A stretch of 64,000 nt of DNA from Paenibacillus sp. FSL H8-0079 (GCF_037991315.1 NZ_CP150300.1:2604001-2668000), one strand, 5' to 3'; positions 25,655 to 33,870 are shown, counted from the first letter of the stretch. Numbers and translations are program-made. Notes: generated by a model not told the origin, from the sequence alone.

Positions 25655-25821
25655 AGATAACATTATATCCAAGCTTTGGGTCCTGACGCTCCCTGGTCAG
25701 CCCTAAGGGAATTGGCAGGGAAGTGGAATCATGCGGACACATCCGCACGGACTAACCGCATCGCGGTCGCCTTTAACGTGGCTTAAGTCGGTGGGGCGTC
25801 GTAGATACAGTAACGTTATAG
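25655..25821 (+). repeat. Site 9: attC-like cassette junction (long class)
   Basis: Left core AGATAAC; the outer stem is weakened (TATCCAAG against CGTAGATA, 5 of 8 paired); inner CCCTGGTCAG and a long second arm; right core GTTATAG preceded by CAGTAAC. The left flank AGGTTTACGTCAGATAAC matches the inverse of the cassette 9 start at 17 of 18 positions. Confidence 0.75.
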
Positions 25822-25879
25822 GAAATCAGCGTATAAAAATACAAAATAAATTATTCAAACTCTGAATAGGAGTGAAATC

Positions 25880-26524
25880 ATGCTGGAAGCGGTTATTTTC
25901 GATATGGATGGTACACTATTTCAAACAAACAAAATCTTAGAGTTATCGTTAGAAGAAACGTTTTCTATCTTGAGGTCTCGTAATGAATGGTCGAGTGAAA
26001 CTCCAACTCAAAAATATCGTGAAATTATGGGAGTTCCTCTACCAGTAGTTTGGGAAACGTTACTACCGAACCATTCAAACGAAATCAGACGAATGGTAGA
26101 CGAAATCTTCTTGGAGAAGTTAATTGCAAATATTAATTATGGCAAAGGTGCAATTTATCCGCATGTCAAAGAAGTTTTTGATTTTTTAAAACAGGAAGGC
26201 TGCTTAATTTTTATAGCAAGTAATGGACTAATCGAATACCTCAATGCTATCGTTAACTGTTACAAGTTAAATAATTGGGTGACAGAAACCTTTAGCATCC
26301 AACAAATAGAGACTCAGAATAAGGATGACTTAGTTAGATATATTCTTATGAAATATCACATCAACAATGCTGCTGTAGTTGGCGACAGGATCTCTGATAT
26401 CAATGCAGCAAAAAACAATGGATTGAAGGCTTTCGGTTGTCGATTTGACTTTGCCCAAGAATGGGAGCTTAAACAAGCGGATTGTATTATTGATGATTTA
26501 CTTGAATTGAAAAAATATATTTAA
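25880..26524 (+). CDS. Cassette 10: HAD-superfamily phosphatase
   Basis: 214 residues from an ATG with TAGGAG upstream. All four HAD motifs are visible: FDMDGTLF near residue 8 (nucleophile Asp), FIASNG (motif II), a Lys in QNKDDLVRYI (motif III) and VVGDRISDINAAKNNG (motif IV). The helical cap between motifs I and II places it in the phosphoglycolate-phosphatase/beta-phosphoglucomutase-like subgroup, which hydrolyses small phosphometabolites. Intact by sequence. Substrate unknown. Confidence 0.88.
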   Translation: MLEAVIFDMDGTLFQTNKILELSLEETFSILRSRNEWSSETPTQKYREIMGVPLPVVWETLLPNHSNEIRRMVDEIFLEKLIANINYGKGAIYPHVKEVFDFLKQEGCLIFIASNGLIEYLNAIVNCYKLNNWVTETFSIQQIETQNKDDLVRYILMKYHINNAAVVGDRISDINAAKNNGLKAFGCRFDFAQEWELKQADCIIDDLLELKKYI

Positions 26525-26578
26525 GATCATGGGAAGTGGAATATTTGTGTAAGTATTTTCGAAGAAGACGCTGACATC

Positions 26579-26692
26579 CTATAACATCATATTCAAGTAG
26601 CGGCTCCTCACGGAGCCTTGGTCTGCAAGGATTTCGGAGAGGAATTTAAGAAGACACCCCTTTCGGGGTTCATGAATACAGGAACGTTATGT
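26579..26692 (+). repeat. Site 10: attC-like cassette junction (medium class)
   Basis: Left core CTATAAC, outer stem TATTCA/TGAATA, hairpins GGCTCC-TCAC-GGAGCC and ACCCC-TTTC-GGGGT, the common CTTGGTCTG, and right core GTTATGT preceded by CAGGAAC. The left flank ACGCTGACATCCTATAAC matches the inverse of the cassette 10 start at 16 of 18 positions. Confidence 0.8.
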
Positions 26693-26737
26693 CCCTAAGA
26701 GCTTTAAAACATAATGACACTTTTTGGAGGTTAATTG

Positions 26738-27142
26738 ATGGGAGCATGGGGAACTGGAATTTTCGAGAACGATGATGTATTAGATTGGAAGGCAGATTTA
26801 CTTGATTCTGATGACATCGAATTAATTGAAGAGACGATTGAAGAAGTATTAGAAGAAGATTATATTGAGTCAGATTTAGCTTCCAATGCTTTAGGCGCAA
26901 TTGAGATCCTTGTAGCATTACAAGGTAATCCTGGGAAAGAAATATTGAATAATCAAAGTAATACAGAGGATCTATATGACTGGATCGATAAACATAAAGG
27001 TAAAGGAAAAAAACTCATTTCAAAAGCTAAACGAGCAGTTAAGAAAATTAAGAAAGATTCAGAACTAAAAGAGCTATGGGAAGAATCAGAAGAATACCCA
27101 ATCTGGTTAAATACAATAAATGACTTAGAAAATCGATTGTAA
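26738..27142 (+). CDS. Cassette 11: DUF4259 protein
   Basis: 134 residues from the ATG at 26738 (TTTTGGAGG upstream; a TTG one codon earlier is possible). MGAWGTGIFENDDVLDW at the N-terminus is the DUF4259 signature, followed by an acidic helical region (LIEETIEEVLEEDYIESDLA) and SNALGAIEILVALQGNPG. DUF4259 proteins are widespread, soluble and of unknown function, often scattered among immunity-type genes. Its cassette ends share only the 7-nt core complement. Confidence 0.85.
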   Translation: MGAWGTGIFENDDVLDWKADLLDSDDIELIEETIEEVLEEDYIESDLASNALGAIEILVALQGNPGKEILNNQSNTEDLYDWIDKHKGKGKKLISKAKRAVKKIKKDSELKELWEESEEYPIWLNTINDLENRL

Positions 27143-27176
27143 AGAAATTGATAGCTTTTCGAGAAGAGGGAACTTC

Positions 27177-27293
27177 ACATAACAAAATATTCAAGCAGCG
27201 GCTCCGTTGGAGCCTTGGTCTGCTGGAAGGATTCCGATGAGGCAATTTCGGCAGACAACCCCTTTGGGGTTCATGAATACAGGAACGTTAGCT
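27177..27293 (+). repeat. Site 11: attC-like cassette junction (medium class)
   Basis: Left core ACATAAC, outer stem TATTCA/TGAATA, hairpins GGCTCC-GTT-GGAGCC, TCTGC/GCAGA and ACCCC-TTT-GGGGT, and right core GTTAGCT preceded by CAGGAAC. It is nearly the same as site 10, but here the left flank does not match the cassette 11 start beyond the core. Confidence 0.8.
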
Positions 27294-27345
27294 GAAATTA
27301 ATGAAGAAACTTATAAACCTTTACTAACTTCCAGAAAGGATAAAC

Positions 27346-27900
27346 ATGTATAAGTTAATAACTTTATTGATTTTAGTAGTTCTGTTGGGCTGTTCGGATA
27401 ATACGCGAAGGAGCTCCGAACAAAATGATGCAATAAATGATAGTACTTTGAAGGAGGAACTTAATGAAATGTATACCTATAAAGCTATTACTGAAGAAGA
27501 TGAAACATTAGGATCCTCAAAATTTCTGGATACAGGCATTATTGCGGGTGAAGAAAGTGCGAAGTTTAGAGGATCGCTTCTTACTTTGTTTGGTGAACCG
27601 TTATATAAGTCAGATAATGCTGAAGACGCGTACTATTATTTAATTGAAGTAAGCGATGATACGAGTAAGTGGTACTTTACTGTTTATGAAGGTCCTTCAG
27701 GAACTGCGATTGGTTATGATGAAAAGGAAAACCAAGCAAACGCAAGGGAAGCCTCCAAAGCTTTGCTAGAGAAAATTAAAGAAACCACACCTTCTGATTT
27801 TAATGAAGTCATATATTACGAAGACTTTGACTCGAAAATTACATATGGATGTAAGAATGGAGAATGTTATTATAATGAAGAAAACGAAGAAGGTCGTTAG
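27346..27900 (+). CDS. Cassette 12: hypothetical lipoprotein
   Basis: 184 residues. The N-terminus MYKLITLLILVVLLGCSDN is a lipoprotein signal peptide with lipobox LLGC at residues 13-16, so the mature protein is anchored outside the membrane through the Cys. The rest is acidic; LLTLFGEPLYKSDNAEDAYY and ISDD-type strands suggest a small alpha/beta domain. The start has GAAAGGAT upstream. No family recognised. Confidence 0.7.
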   Translation: MYKLITLLILVVLLGCSDNTRRSSEQNDAINDSTLKEELNEMYTYKAITEEDETLGSSKFLDTGIIAGEESAKFRGSLLTLFGEPLYKSDNAEDAYYYLIEVSDDTSKWYFTVYEGPSGTAIGYDEKENQANAREASKALLEKIKETTPSDFNEVIYYEDFDSKITYGCKNGECYYNEENEEGR

Positions 27901-27934
27901 AACTCGAAGGTATTTCATAGGAGTCATTAACTCC

Positions 27935-28012
27935 AGCTAACATAATATTCACGCTGTGGGCATACGCCCTTGGCCCGGCATACGCTGGGTCGTGAATACA
28001 GGAACGTTATCT
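27935..28012 (+). repeat. Site 12: attC-like cassette junction (shortest copy)
   Basis: 78 bp. Left core AGCTAAC, outer stem TATTCACG/CGTGAATA, hairpin GGGC-ATAC-GCCC, and one further hairpin CCCGGC-ATAC-GCTGGG made from the 5' arm of hairpin 2 and the 3' arm of hairpin 3, so one hairpin was deleted. Right core GTTATCT. The left flank matches the inverse of the cassette 12 start at 16 of 18 positions. Confidence 0.8.
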
Positions 28013-28055
28013 GAAATACGGAAAAACTTGAAATACTTATGAAACGAGGGATTTT

Positions 28056-28559
28056 ATGATCGTACAAGATTTAAGAAAGTGGGCAAGTAATCACGATGTA
28101 AAAAATCGAGCGCTCGAATCTTTTTGGCTCAATCTAAAAAGCTATAGAATCGAGGAGCCCGAAGATTTTGAAGAGTTGTTTTGGGATTACGACGAAAAAT
28201 ATTTAAAAATCTTAATAGAGAATATCTCGCTACATATCAAGAGTTTAGAGTATATAGATCCAAACAATAAAGAGCTTGAATATATTGAAGTAAAAGTCAG
28301 AATTGAATATCGAGCAAACCATATAGGCTATTACAGAATATTTTTTGGTATGGACGGTGAGATCGAAGATGATATTTTTATTTCGGAATGGACTGGATTG
28401 AGGTTATATCAAACAAGAGGATTACTAGAAGATATTAAGGAACAAATAGAAACGGATCGAATGAATGGAGAAATAACCGAAAAAGAAGCGATTAAGTTGA
28501 AGGCCATAATAGAAGAGAAGAAAGAAAAGATTCGAAAAGAATTTAGTCATTCAGAATAG
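28056..28559 (+). CDS. Cassette 13: hypothetical protein
   Basis: 167 residues, soluble, with a helical charged C-terminus (KLKAIIEEKKEKIRKEF). The segment NHIGYYRIFFGMDGEIEDD resembles EEHIGTYDIEFFLNGEIADD in the cassette 19 gene product, so the two may be distant relatives. The ATG has GAGGGA upstream. No family recognised. Confidence 0.6.
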   Translation: MIVQDLRKWASNHDVKNRALESFWLNLKSYRIEEPEDFEELFWDYDEKYLKILIENISLHIKSLEYIDPNNKELEYIEVKVRIEYRANHIGYYRIFFGMDGEIEDDIFISEWTGLRLYQTRGLLEDIKEQIETDRMNGEITEKEAIKLKAIIEEKKEKIRKEFSHSE

Positions 28560-28584
28560 CGTATTCAAAGGAGTATCGTACATC

Positions 28585-28672
28585 AGACAACATAATATTC
28601 ACGCTGCGGGCATACGCCCTTGGTCCGACGGACACCCGACATGCGTCGGGTCGCTAATATACAAAGTTAGCA
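28585..28672 (+). repeat. Site 13: attC-like cassette junction (short class, right arm decaying)
   Basis: Left core AGACAAC, left stem TATTCACG against CGCTAATA on the right (partly lost), hairpins GGGC-ATAC-GCCC, TCCG-A-CGGA and CCCGAC-ATGC-GTCGGG, and right core GTTAGCA preceded by ACAAA. The left flank matches the inverse of the cassette 13 start at 13 of 18 positions. Confidence 0.75.
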
Positions 28673-28740
28673 GAAATCAGGGGAATGCTTAATTAAATCA
28701 TAAAGATTAGATAAACTATTAGTTAAGGACGGGGATTTCA

Positions 28741-29367
28741 ATGAGTAGATTGTTACTAACCTCTTGTGGTTTTTATACTGAAGATATTAAAAATCAATTT
28801 CTGGATCTTATTGATAGAGATATTTCTCAATTAAAGGTCTCTATTATTACAACAGGATCCCCGATGAAAGAAAATAATAGATATGCACAAAGGGCATTGC
28901 AAGAGTTCAAGGACATGGGGTTTCATGATATTAAGTTTGTAGATATAGAATTTGATGACCCGGAAATTCTCTTACATAGAGATGTTATATATATCAATGG
29001 TGGAAATTCATTTACATTATTGTATTACGCTAAGAAAAAGTGGTGCTGATGAAATTATTAAAACACTGGCCGCACAGAATGTAATTATAGTTGGAGTAAG
29101 TGCTGGAACGTTATTACTGGGGCCGAATATTAACATTGTCGATTTCTTTACTCCACAGATGAACACAATGGATTTAACGGATTTTAAGGCATTAGGTGTA
29201 ACCGACAAGCTTATTTTTCCTCACTATGATCGAGAGGACATATTTAAAGATAGTACTAATAAAACAATTGAAGAGAGAATAGTAGAATTTGATGCAATGA
29301 GAACTGTAAGGTGACAAGGCTTAAAGATGAAGAATATATCTCAATCTTAATAAACCAAGCACATTGA
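28741..29367 (+). pseudogene. Cassette 14: peptidase E-like (family S51) gene with two frameshifts
   Basis: The first frame gives RLLLTSCGFYTEDIKNQF through VIYINGGNSFTLLYYAK, then shifts at an A5 run (29035-29039) into a frame giving SGADEIIKTLAAQNVIIVG and GVSAGTLLLGPNI, which carries the S51 nucleophile Ser in GVSAGT. A second shift near 29310 leads to VTRLKDEEYISILINQAH and a stop at 29365-29367. One base fewer in the A-run restores the first junction. The family hydrolyses Asp-X dipeptides or cyanophycin-type substrates. Probably inactive unless the A-run is a sequencing error. Confidence 0.75.
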
Positions 29368-29424
29368 AAGTCGTAAATTCATTATAAGTAGCTCGAAGAA
29401 GCTCATAGTTTAGGAGGAGTCTAT

Positions 29425-30231
29425 ATGATATTAGAAAAAGTTATAAATAGAATTGCAATACAAAGTGAATATAAGGATTTGGTTGATAAGTATATAGATC
29501 ATATACTTAACGAATTTAAAGGTAAGATTCATAGTATTTATATGTGTGGCTCGATTCCAAAAGGAACAGCTAAACCTTATAAGTCAGATGCAGACTTTAC
29601 TATTGTATGTGCAAATCCCGAAGATATTGATTACGAAAGATTGTCAATGATTAAAGACAGGCTTTTGGAAGAATATCCATTCGTCACTAAGATGGATACG
29701 ATCATTTGCTCGATTGATGATGTATTAAGTAGACCGAATGATTGGGGTTTTTGGATTAAGATCATTTGTGTTTGCATACATGGGGAGGACATTGGTGAAA
29801 AGGTACCCCCGATCATAATTTCTCCAGAATTCATTTTAGACTTAAATACAGATACCAAGGAGGAAGTAGATCGTGTACATCGTTCACTTTCTAATGTTAG
29901 TGATCACTCAATGAAAACTAGATATATTAAAGGTTACTCTAAGAGATTAATTCGTGCATTGTACTCTTTGGTTTTAGAAGATACAGGGGTATGGGAAGAT
30001 GAAATCATTAAGATGAAGAATGCCATATTAAACTATTGTGAGATTAACTCCGCTTTAGTTGAGTATCTATATGCTTGTTACTTGGATAGTAATGTACTTG
30101 TTGAAGAGTTTCTGGAAATTGCAGATGAAGTATATCGCTATTTTGAGAACGCTTTAAATACAATGGCTGCTTCCAGAAATTCATTGGCTAAAAATACATT
30201 GACGATACTGATGACTCGGAGAAGCGAGTGA
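29425..30231 (+). CDS. Aminoglycoside nucleotidyltransferase-like protein
   Basis: 268 residues, start ATG with TTTAGGAGGAG upstream. The nucleotidyltransferase core appears as MCGSIPKGTAKPYKSDADFT (GS motif plus DxD-type metal site) near residues 42-60, with DTIICSID carrying a likely third Asp. The C-terminal half is helical, as in ANT/AadA-type enzymes and DUF4111-like relatives. It could adenylylate an aminoglycoside or another small molecule; resistance is not proven. It sits in the same interval as the broken peptidase gene, with no good repeat between them. Confidence 0.7.
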   Translation: MILEKVINRIAIQSEYKDLVDKYIDHILNEFKGKIHSIYMCGSIPKGTAKPYKSDADFTIVCANPEDIDYERLSMIKDRLLEEYPFVTKMDTIICSIDDVLSRPNDWGFWIKIICVCIHGEDIGEKVPPIIISPEFILDLNTDTKEEVDRVHRSLSNVSDHSMKTRYIKGYSKRLIRALYSLVLEDTGVWEDEIIKMKNAILNYCEINSALVEYLYACYLDSNVLVEEFLEIADEVYRYFENALNTMAASRNSLAKNTLTILMTRRSE

Positions 30232-30347
30232 CCACAGCCAGTCCCCTAAGCCCGTCTGGACGTCACTGAATTTAGGTGTTTCGCAAGCCTCACAACTATA
30301 AGGAGCAACTCTAAGGGGTCAGGACGTCGTCAATACAAAACGATGTC
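30232..30347 (+). repeat. Site 14: degenerate attC-like site
   Basis: The right part reads GACGTCGTCAATACAAAACGATG, comparable in its last part with CGTGGATACAGGAACGTTAG of site 5. The left core and outer stem are no longer recognisable. It marks the former end of the nucleotidyltransferase cassette. Confidence 0.45.
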
Positions 30348-30517
30348 CATGGCTTGGGCATGACCCGTCGCCTGGAATTCAGTATTTTGATGATTACGCC
30401 TTAGTATGGTCAGATGATCCGGAAACACTTGAGGAAGAACTCGTAAGCATTAAGTTTACCTATAATGAACTGTTAGAAAGCCTTAAGAAATGCAAAAAGG
30501 ACTTATTAGATTTATAG
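30341..30517 (+). pseudogene. C-terminal remnant of an unknown cassette gene
   Basis: A 58-codon open frame without start, giving GIQYFDDYALVWSDDPETL and EEELVSIKFTYNELLESLKK before TAG at 30515-30517. It begins directly at the right side of degenerate site 14, so the 5' half of the gene was lost, probably by deletion within the array. No family recognised. Confidence 0.5.
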
Positions 30518-30644
30518 AAGAACCATTATATAAATGGATTAAGGTAAGAATAGGAAATCAACAAAACCTATGTAAAATCGAAGAAACAGTAAGCCAGAAA
30601 CAATTCAATCTATTTAAAGGTATAAACGAAGAGGTGACGATAAG

Positions 30645-30995
30645 ATGTCTGATTTTCTTTTATATGACTTTTTACAAATATATTCCGATGAGAATTATAT
30701 CAAGAAAATAAAAACCATTGATATTGAACAATTCGTCACTCAATCGTTGGGGTTTAAGAAAATAAGTAACTTAAAGTTCTCCAAAATCATTTATGGTGAG
30801 TCAGTAGTAGCTACAGGGATTTTGGTTAATACTAATGGCGGCTATGCTTTTGATACGTTAGAGGGCGTAGAGGAGATTAACTTAATCGAAATCGATATAC
30901 CGTTAATGATTGATATTAAAATAGAAAAAGCGATCTTAGAGATTGCAAATACGATAGCAAGTAAATACTCATGGATAATAGAAGAGCGTAGATAA
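30645..30995 (+). CDS. Cassette 15: hypothetical protein
   Basis: 116 residues, ATG with GAGGTGACG upstream. Soluble alpha/beta composition: LLYDFLQIYSDENYIKKI at the N-terminus and a C-terminal helix IKIEKAILEIANTIASKYSW. No family recognised. An overlapping short frame at 30490-30711 is unlikely to be a gene. Confidence 0.5.
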   Translation: MSDFLLYDFLQIYSDENYIKKIKTIDIEQFVTQSLGFKKISNLKFSKIIYGESVVATGILVNTNGGYAFDTLEGVEEINLIEIDIPLMIDIKIEKAILEIANTIASKYSWIIEERR

Positions 30996-31039
30996 TAAAT
31001 GAATTTTTGAGTGACTTAATCAGAGAAGATGTTCACATG

Positions 31040-31135
31040 CTATAACATAATATTCACGCTACGGACATTCGTCATGGGCCCGGCATAAGCTGGACACTCA
31101 GCGTTCGCTGGGTCGTGAATACGGGAACGTTCTGA
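31040..31135 (+). repeat. Site 15: attC-like cassette junction (short class)
   Basis: Left core CTATAAC, outer stem TATTCACG/CGTGAATA, hairpin 1 GGAC-ATTC-GTCA (last pair lost), partly mispaired hairpins 2 and 3 (CCCGGC-ATAA-GCTGGA, CTCAGC-GTTC-GCTGGG), and right core GTTCTGA instead of GTTR. Confidence 0.7.
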
Positions 31136-31175
31136 GAAAGTGATGTAGACATTGTATGGAGGGAGACTATTCTAG

Positions 31176-31406
31176 ATGATTCGAAATACAGTACGAGCAT
31201 TGATTATCCAGAATGACAATCTTTTATTAATAAAGAAAAGAAGAGCAAATATAGGTATTTATTATGTACTGCCTGGAGGAGCTCAAGAAGAGAACGAAAC
31301 ATTGGAACAGGCTTTAAGTCGCGAGTGTATGGAAGAGCTGGGTATTGAAATATCGAGTAGTGGGTTAGTTTGTGTAAGAGAATACATATCGCCCTTCACT
31401 GGCTAA
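31176..31406 (+). pseudogene. Cassette 16: truncated NUDIX hydrolase
   Basis: 76 residues. The NUDIX box is complete (GGAQEENETLEQALSRECMEE followed by LGI), with AEIDNLLL-type strand ALIIQNDNLLLIKKR before it. The frame stops at TAA in sequence resembling a repeat arm right after REYISPFTG, about half the usual 140-150 residues. A deletion joining the gene to a repeat remnant is likely, so the product is probably inactive. NUDIX enzymes hydrolyse nucleoside diphosphates linked to other moieties. Confidence 0.7.
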
Positions 31407-31457
31407 GTCCGTCGGACCTGCGCTTACGCGCTTAAGCCAGTGAGGGTTCGTAAATAC
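31393..31457 (+). repeat. Site 15b: remnant right half of an attC-like site
   Basis: CACTGGCTAAGTCC and GGTTCGTAAATAC resemble the right half of site 2 (GGGTTCGTAGATAC). CACTGGCT pairs with AGCCAGTG. The right core GTTA is missing (ACTTTATTT). It ends the truncated NUDIX gene. Confidence 0.45.
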
Positions 31458-31482
31458 TTTATTTTTTGGGGGCATCTCAAGG

Positions 31483-32025
31483 ATGAGTAAAAAAACAATA
31501 ATTATTGAAGATTACAACAATCAATGGCCTGAAATGTTTTTTGATCTGAAATCCATCATAGAACATATACTCGGAGAACTAGTACTAAGAATTGAGCACG
31601 TTGGTAGTACCGCAGTACCTGGACTAGCGGCAAAACCTATTTTAGATATTGATGTAGTAATTGATTCTATGGACTTGCTTCCAGATGTAATTCAAGGATT
31701 AGAAAGTTTAGGTTAATATCATGAAGGTAATTTGAGTGTTGAGAACAGAGAAGCTTTTGCAAGAAAAGATGCAAATGTTCCTTATAGCACAGTAAAAATA
31801 CAGAAACCTGAACATCATTTATATGTTTGTAATAAAGAGAGCAAAGAGTTATTAAGACATATATCCTTCAGAGATGCATTAATTGGCAATCCCGAATATG
31901 TAGTCGAATATGCCAATCTAAAGAAAGAACTTGCTATTAAATATATAGAAAATCGTCAGTCTTATACGGATGGGAAGACCGAATTTGTAAATAAAGTACT
32001 TAATGAATATGGAAAGAACTTGTAG
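31483..32025 (+). pseudogene. GrpB-family (UPF0157) protein gene with an in-frame stop
   Basis: The frame starts KKTIIIEDYNNQWPEMFFDL and RIEHVGSTAVPGLAAKPILD, the GrpB/UPF0157 nucleotidyltransferase-like signature. It reads LESLG, then TAA at 31714-31716, then YHEGNLSVENREAF in the same frame; intact relatives have a Tyr or similar residue at this point, so TAA replaced TAT or TAC. The rest runs to KVLNEYGKNL. About 180 residues in total. Likely a recent nonsense mutation. Confidence 0.8.
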
Positions 32026-32049
32026 GTTGCTCAATGGGACTAAAACATC

Positions 32050-32208
32050 CGATAACTAATATTAACGCTGCGGGGCTAACGCCCCTTGGTCTGCCAGAGA
32101 TATTTCGAGGAATTCGTATCAAACAGACAACTCCTACGATGCTAGGTCTTCGACCCAGTCGCTGGTGCTCTTTAAGCTCTCGGGTTTGTGAATAAAACAA
32201 CGTTATCG
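32050..32208 (+). repeat. Site 16: attC-like cassette junction (long class)
   Basis: Left core CGATAAC, outer stem weakened (TATTAACG against TTGTGAATA), hairpin GGGGC-TAAC-GCCCC, CTTGGTCTG with arm GTCTG/CAGAC, and right core GTTATCG preceded by AACAAC. Confidence 0.75.
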
Positions 32209-32233
32209 AAAATCTCACAAAGGATATGAAAAC

Positions 32234-32887
32234 GTGAATACTAAAGATTTTAGAAAGCTAATCAGGGTGTATTTTGCTCCAAAACTACATGAGGTTGGGT
32301 TTATGGGAACCGATCATCATTTTGTTAAGACAACTGATCATCACTTTATTTATACTCTGGTGATTCAGGCAGATAAATCCGGTGGATCTTGTGTTATGGA
32401 GATGGGGGTGCATCTAGATTTCCTCCCTAATTCTATTGGTGAATTTAAGTCTTCAAATGAAATCACGACCTATGATTGTGAATTCAGAAAACGTCTTAAT
32501 AAAAATCCAAATTGGTTTAAGAGATTTTTTTCAGTGGAACGTGAAAGATGGTTTCAATACGGAGAAACAGACGATGATGCAATAGTTACTATAAATGAGA
32601 TGAAACAGTTATTTTTGGATCAAGGAATGAGTTATTATTCTCAATTCAATGATTTCCCTAGGATGATTACATCAATTTCATTAGCCGAGATAATATCTGG
32701 ATCTAAGAAAATTGAAAATTTTGGAGCTCCACTTGATTTAAGGTTGGTTTTGTTAATTGCACGAACGCATAAATTTCTAGGTAATGATAGGGACGCGAAA
32801 GAATATGCTCAATGGGGATTAAATAATATTGGGAAAGCAACAGGACTCATTAAGGACTTTGAGGGCATAGTTCGAGGGAGTTTGTGA
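32234..32887 (+). CDS. Cassette 17: DUF4304 protein
   Basis: 217 residues from a GTG with AAAGGATATG upstream. The N-terminus KDFRKLIRVYFAPKLHEVGF followed by GTDHHFVKTTDHHFIYTLVI is the DUF4304 pattern (single domain of about 130 residues); the C-terminal part is helical. Function of the family is unknown. The TGA at 32885-32887 lies inside the flank that once paired with the cassette start (TTTGTGAGA). Confidence 0.8.
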   Translation: MNTKDFRKLIRVYFAPKLHEVGFMGTDHHFVKTTDHHFIYTLVIQADKSGGSCVMEMGVHLDFLPNSIGEFKSSNEITTYDCEFRKRLNKNPNWFKRFFSVERERWFQYGETDDDAIVTINEMKQLFLDQGMSYYSQFNDFPRMITSISLAEIISGSKKIENFGAPLDLRLVLLIARTHKFLGNDRDAKEYAQWGLNNIGKATGLIKDFEGIVRGSL

Positions 32888-32888
32888 G

Positions 32889-33054
32889 ACATCATATCCG
32901 TGCGTGCTTCGGAGCCTTAAGGCTCCTCGGTCCGCCGAAGGGGAATGGCAGGGAAGTGTATTCAGCGGATACATCCGTACAGACTAACCGCATCTCGGCC
33001 GCTCCCATTGGTTGCTTAAGTCAGTGGGACGTTGTGGATACAGTAACTTTATGC
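32889..33054 (+). repeat. Site 17: attC-like junction lacking its left core
   Basis: The arm TATCC/GGATA, hairpin GGAGCC-TTAA-GGCTCC and arm TCCGC/GCGGA are present, but the left core TAAC is missing and the right core is TTTATGC instead of GTTATGC. The left junction GAGACATCATATCC is what remains if one copy of a repeated ACATC was lost from an expected GAGACATCGATAACATC. Confidence 0.65.
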
Positions 33055-33075
33055 GCCATTAAAGGAGATTAATTT

Positions 33076-33729
33076 ATGAAAGGTAAGATACTCTTATTAT
33101 TTTTTATTACGATAGTGTTTTCATCCTGCCAAAATAGTAGTCAATTGACTACCTTGAACAGCGAAACTAAATCAATAATGAATTCTGAACTGCCTCCTGA
33201 TGTAGTGAGTACACGTAATGGAACGGAATTGAAAGAAATAACTGAAGGTCGATCAGATGCTTCTAACAATGAAGTGTTATCCATGAGCATTGGGAACTAT
33301 GAATTGAAATGAGAATTTTATGATGAAATGCTTCGAAATCCTATAGATCATGATTATGAAGTGGAATTTAATGAGGCTCAAAATTCAAATGAGATTATTA
33401 CAACAATGGGATGGGGGGCGTTGGAAAGCAAATATACCGAGATTTGGGATAAAGAGTTGAATCAAATATATAAAAAGCTTCTTTCTAAGTTGGATGAAGA
33501 ACCAAGAGAAGCACTAATTGAATCGCAGAAAGAATGGTTACAGTATCACTTAAAGGAAACAAAATTTGTAGAGAAGACATTTATTAATAGTGGTTACCTT
33601 GGAACACGAGGATCGGTAAGCCTAGGCATGGTTATACGGGAGAGAATTAAGGAAAGAACAATGCAATTATTTGAATATCGATATTTGTTAGATGCTGAAG
33701 TTGAGTTTTTATACCAAAGTAAAAAATAG
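33076..33729 (+). pseudogene. Cassette 18: lipoprotein with LprI-like domain, in-frame stop
   Basis: Starts at an ATG with AAAGGAG upstream. KILLLFFITIVFSSCQNS is a lipoprotein signal with lipobox FSSC. The frame runs to a TGA at 33310-33312 after YELK and continues in the same frame as EFYDEMLRNPIDHDYEV. The second part contains LNQIYKKLLSKLDEEPREAL and SQKEWLQYHLKE, the pattern of lysozyme-inhibitor LprI/DUF1311 proteins (LN..Y..L, sQ..W). A TGG or CGA to TGA change explains the stop. Intact length would be about 217 residues. Confidence 0.7.
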
Positions 33730-33781
33730 AGTTGAAATCTTGATCACAAGTTTTAGGTGATGCTTCGAAGAGAGTAACCGC

Positions 33782-33870
33782 GCATAACATGTATTCAAGC
33801 TGTGGGATGGATTAGGAAGAGGAAATTCAGCAGACACCCCTTCGGGTTTATGAATACAGGAACGTTATCG
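33782..33870 (+). repeat. Site 18: attC-like cassette junction (reduced)
   Basis: Left core GCATAAC, outer stem TATTCA/TGAATA, hairpin 1 lost, ACCCC-TTC-GGGT kept, and right core GTTATCG preceded by CAGGAAC. The left flank matches the inverse of the cassette 18 start at 12 of 18 positions. Confidence 0.7.

Noticed and set aside
28741..29049. Programmed frameshift in the peptidase E-like gene
   Set aside because: The A5 run alone is a weak slippery site, no stimulatory structure is evident, and a second frameshift downstream indicates decay.
30490..30711. Separate 73-codon gene
   Set aside because: Overlaps the remnant at 30341-30517 and the better gene at 30645, has no ribosome binding site and an unlikely composition.
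18116..33870. Independent MITE-like insertions between genes
   Set aside because: Flanks of a single repeat copy are not direct repeats of each other. Instead the right flank of one copy is complementary to the left flank of the next, which fits cassettes and not transposon insertions.
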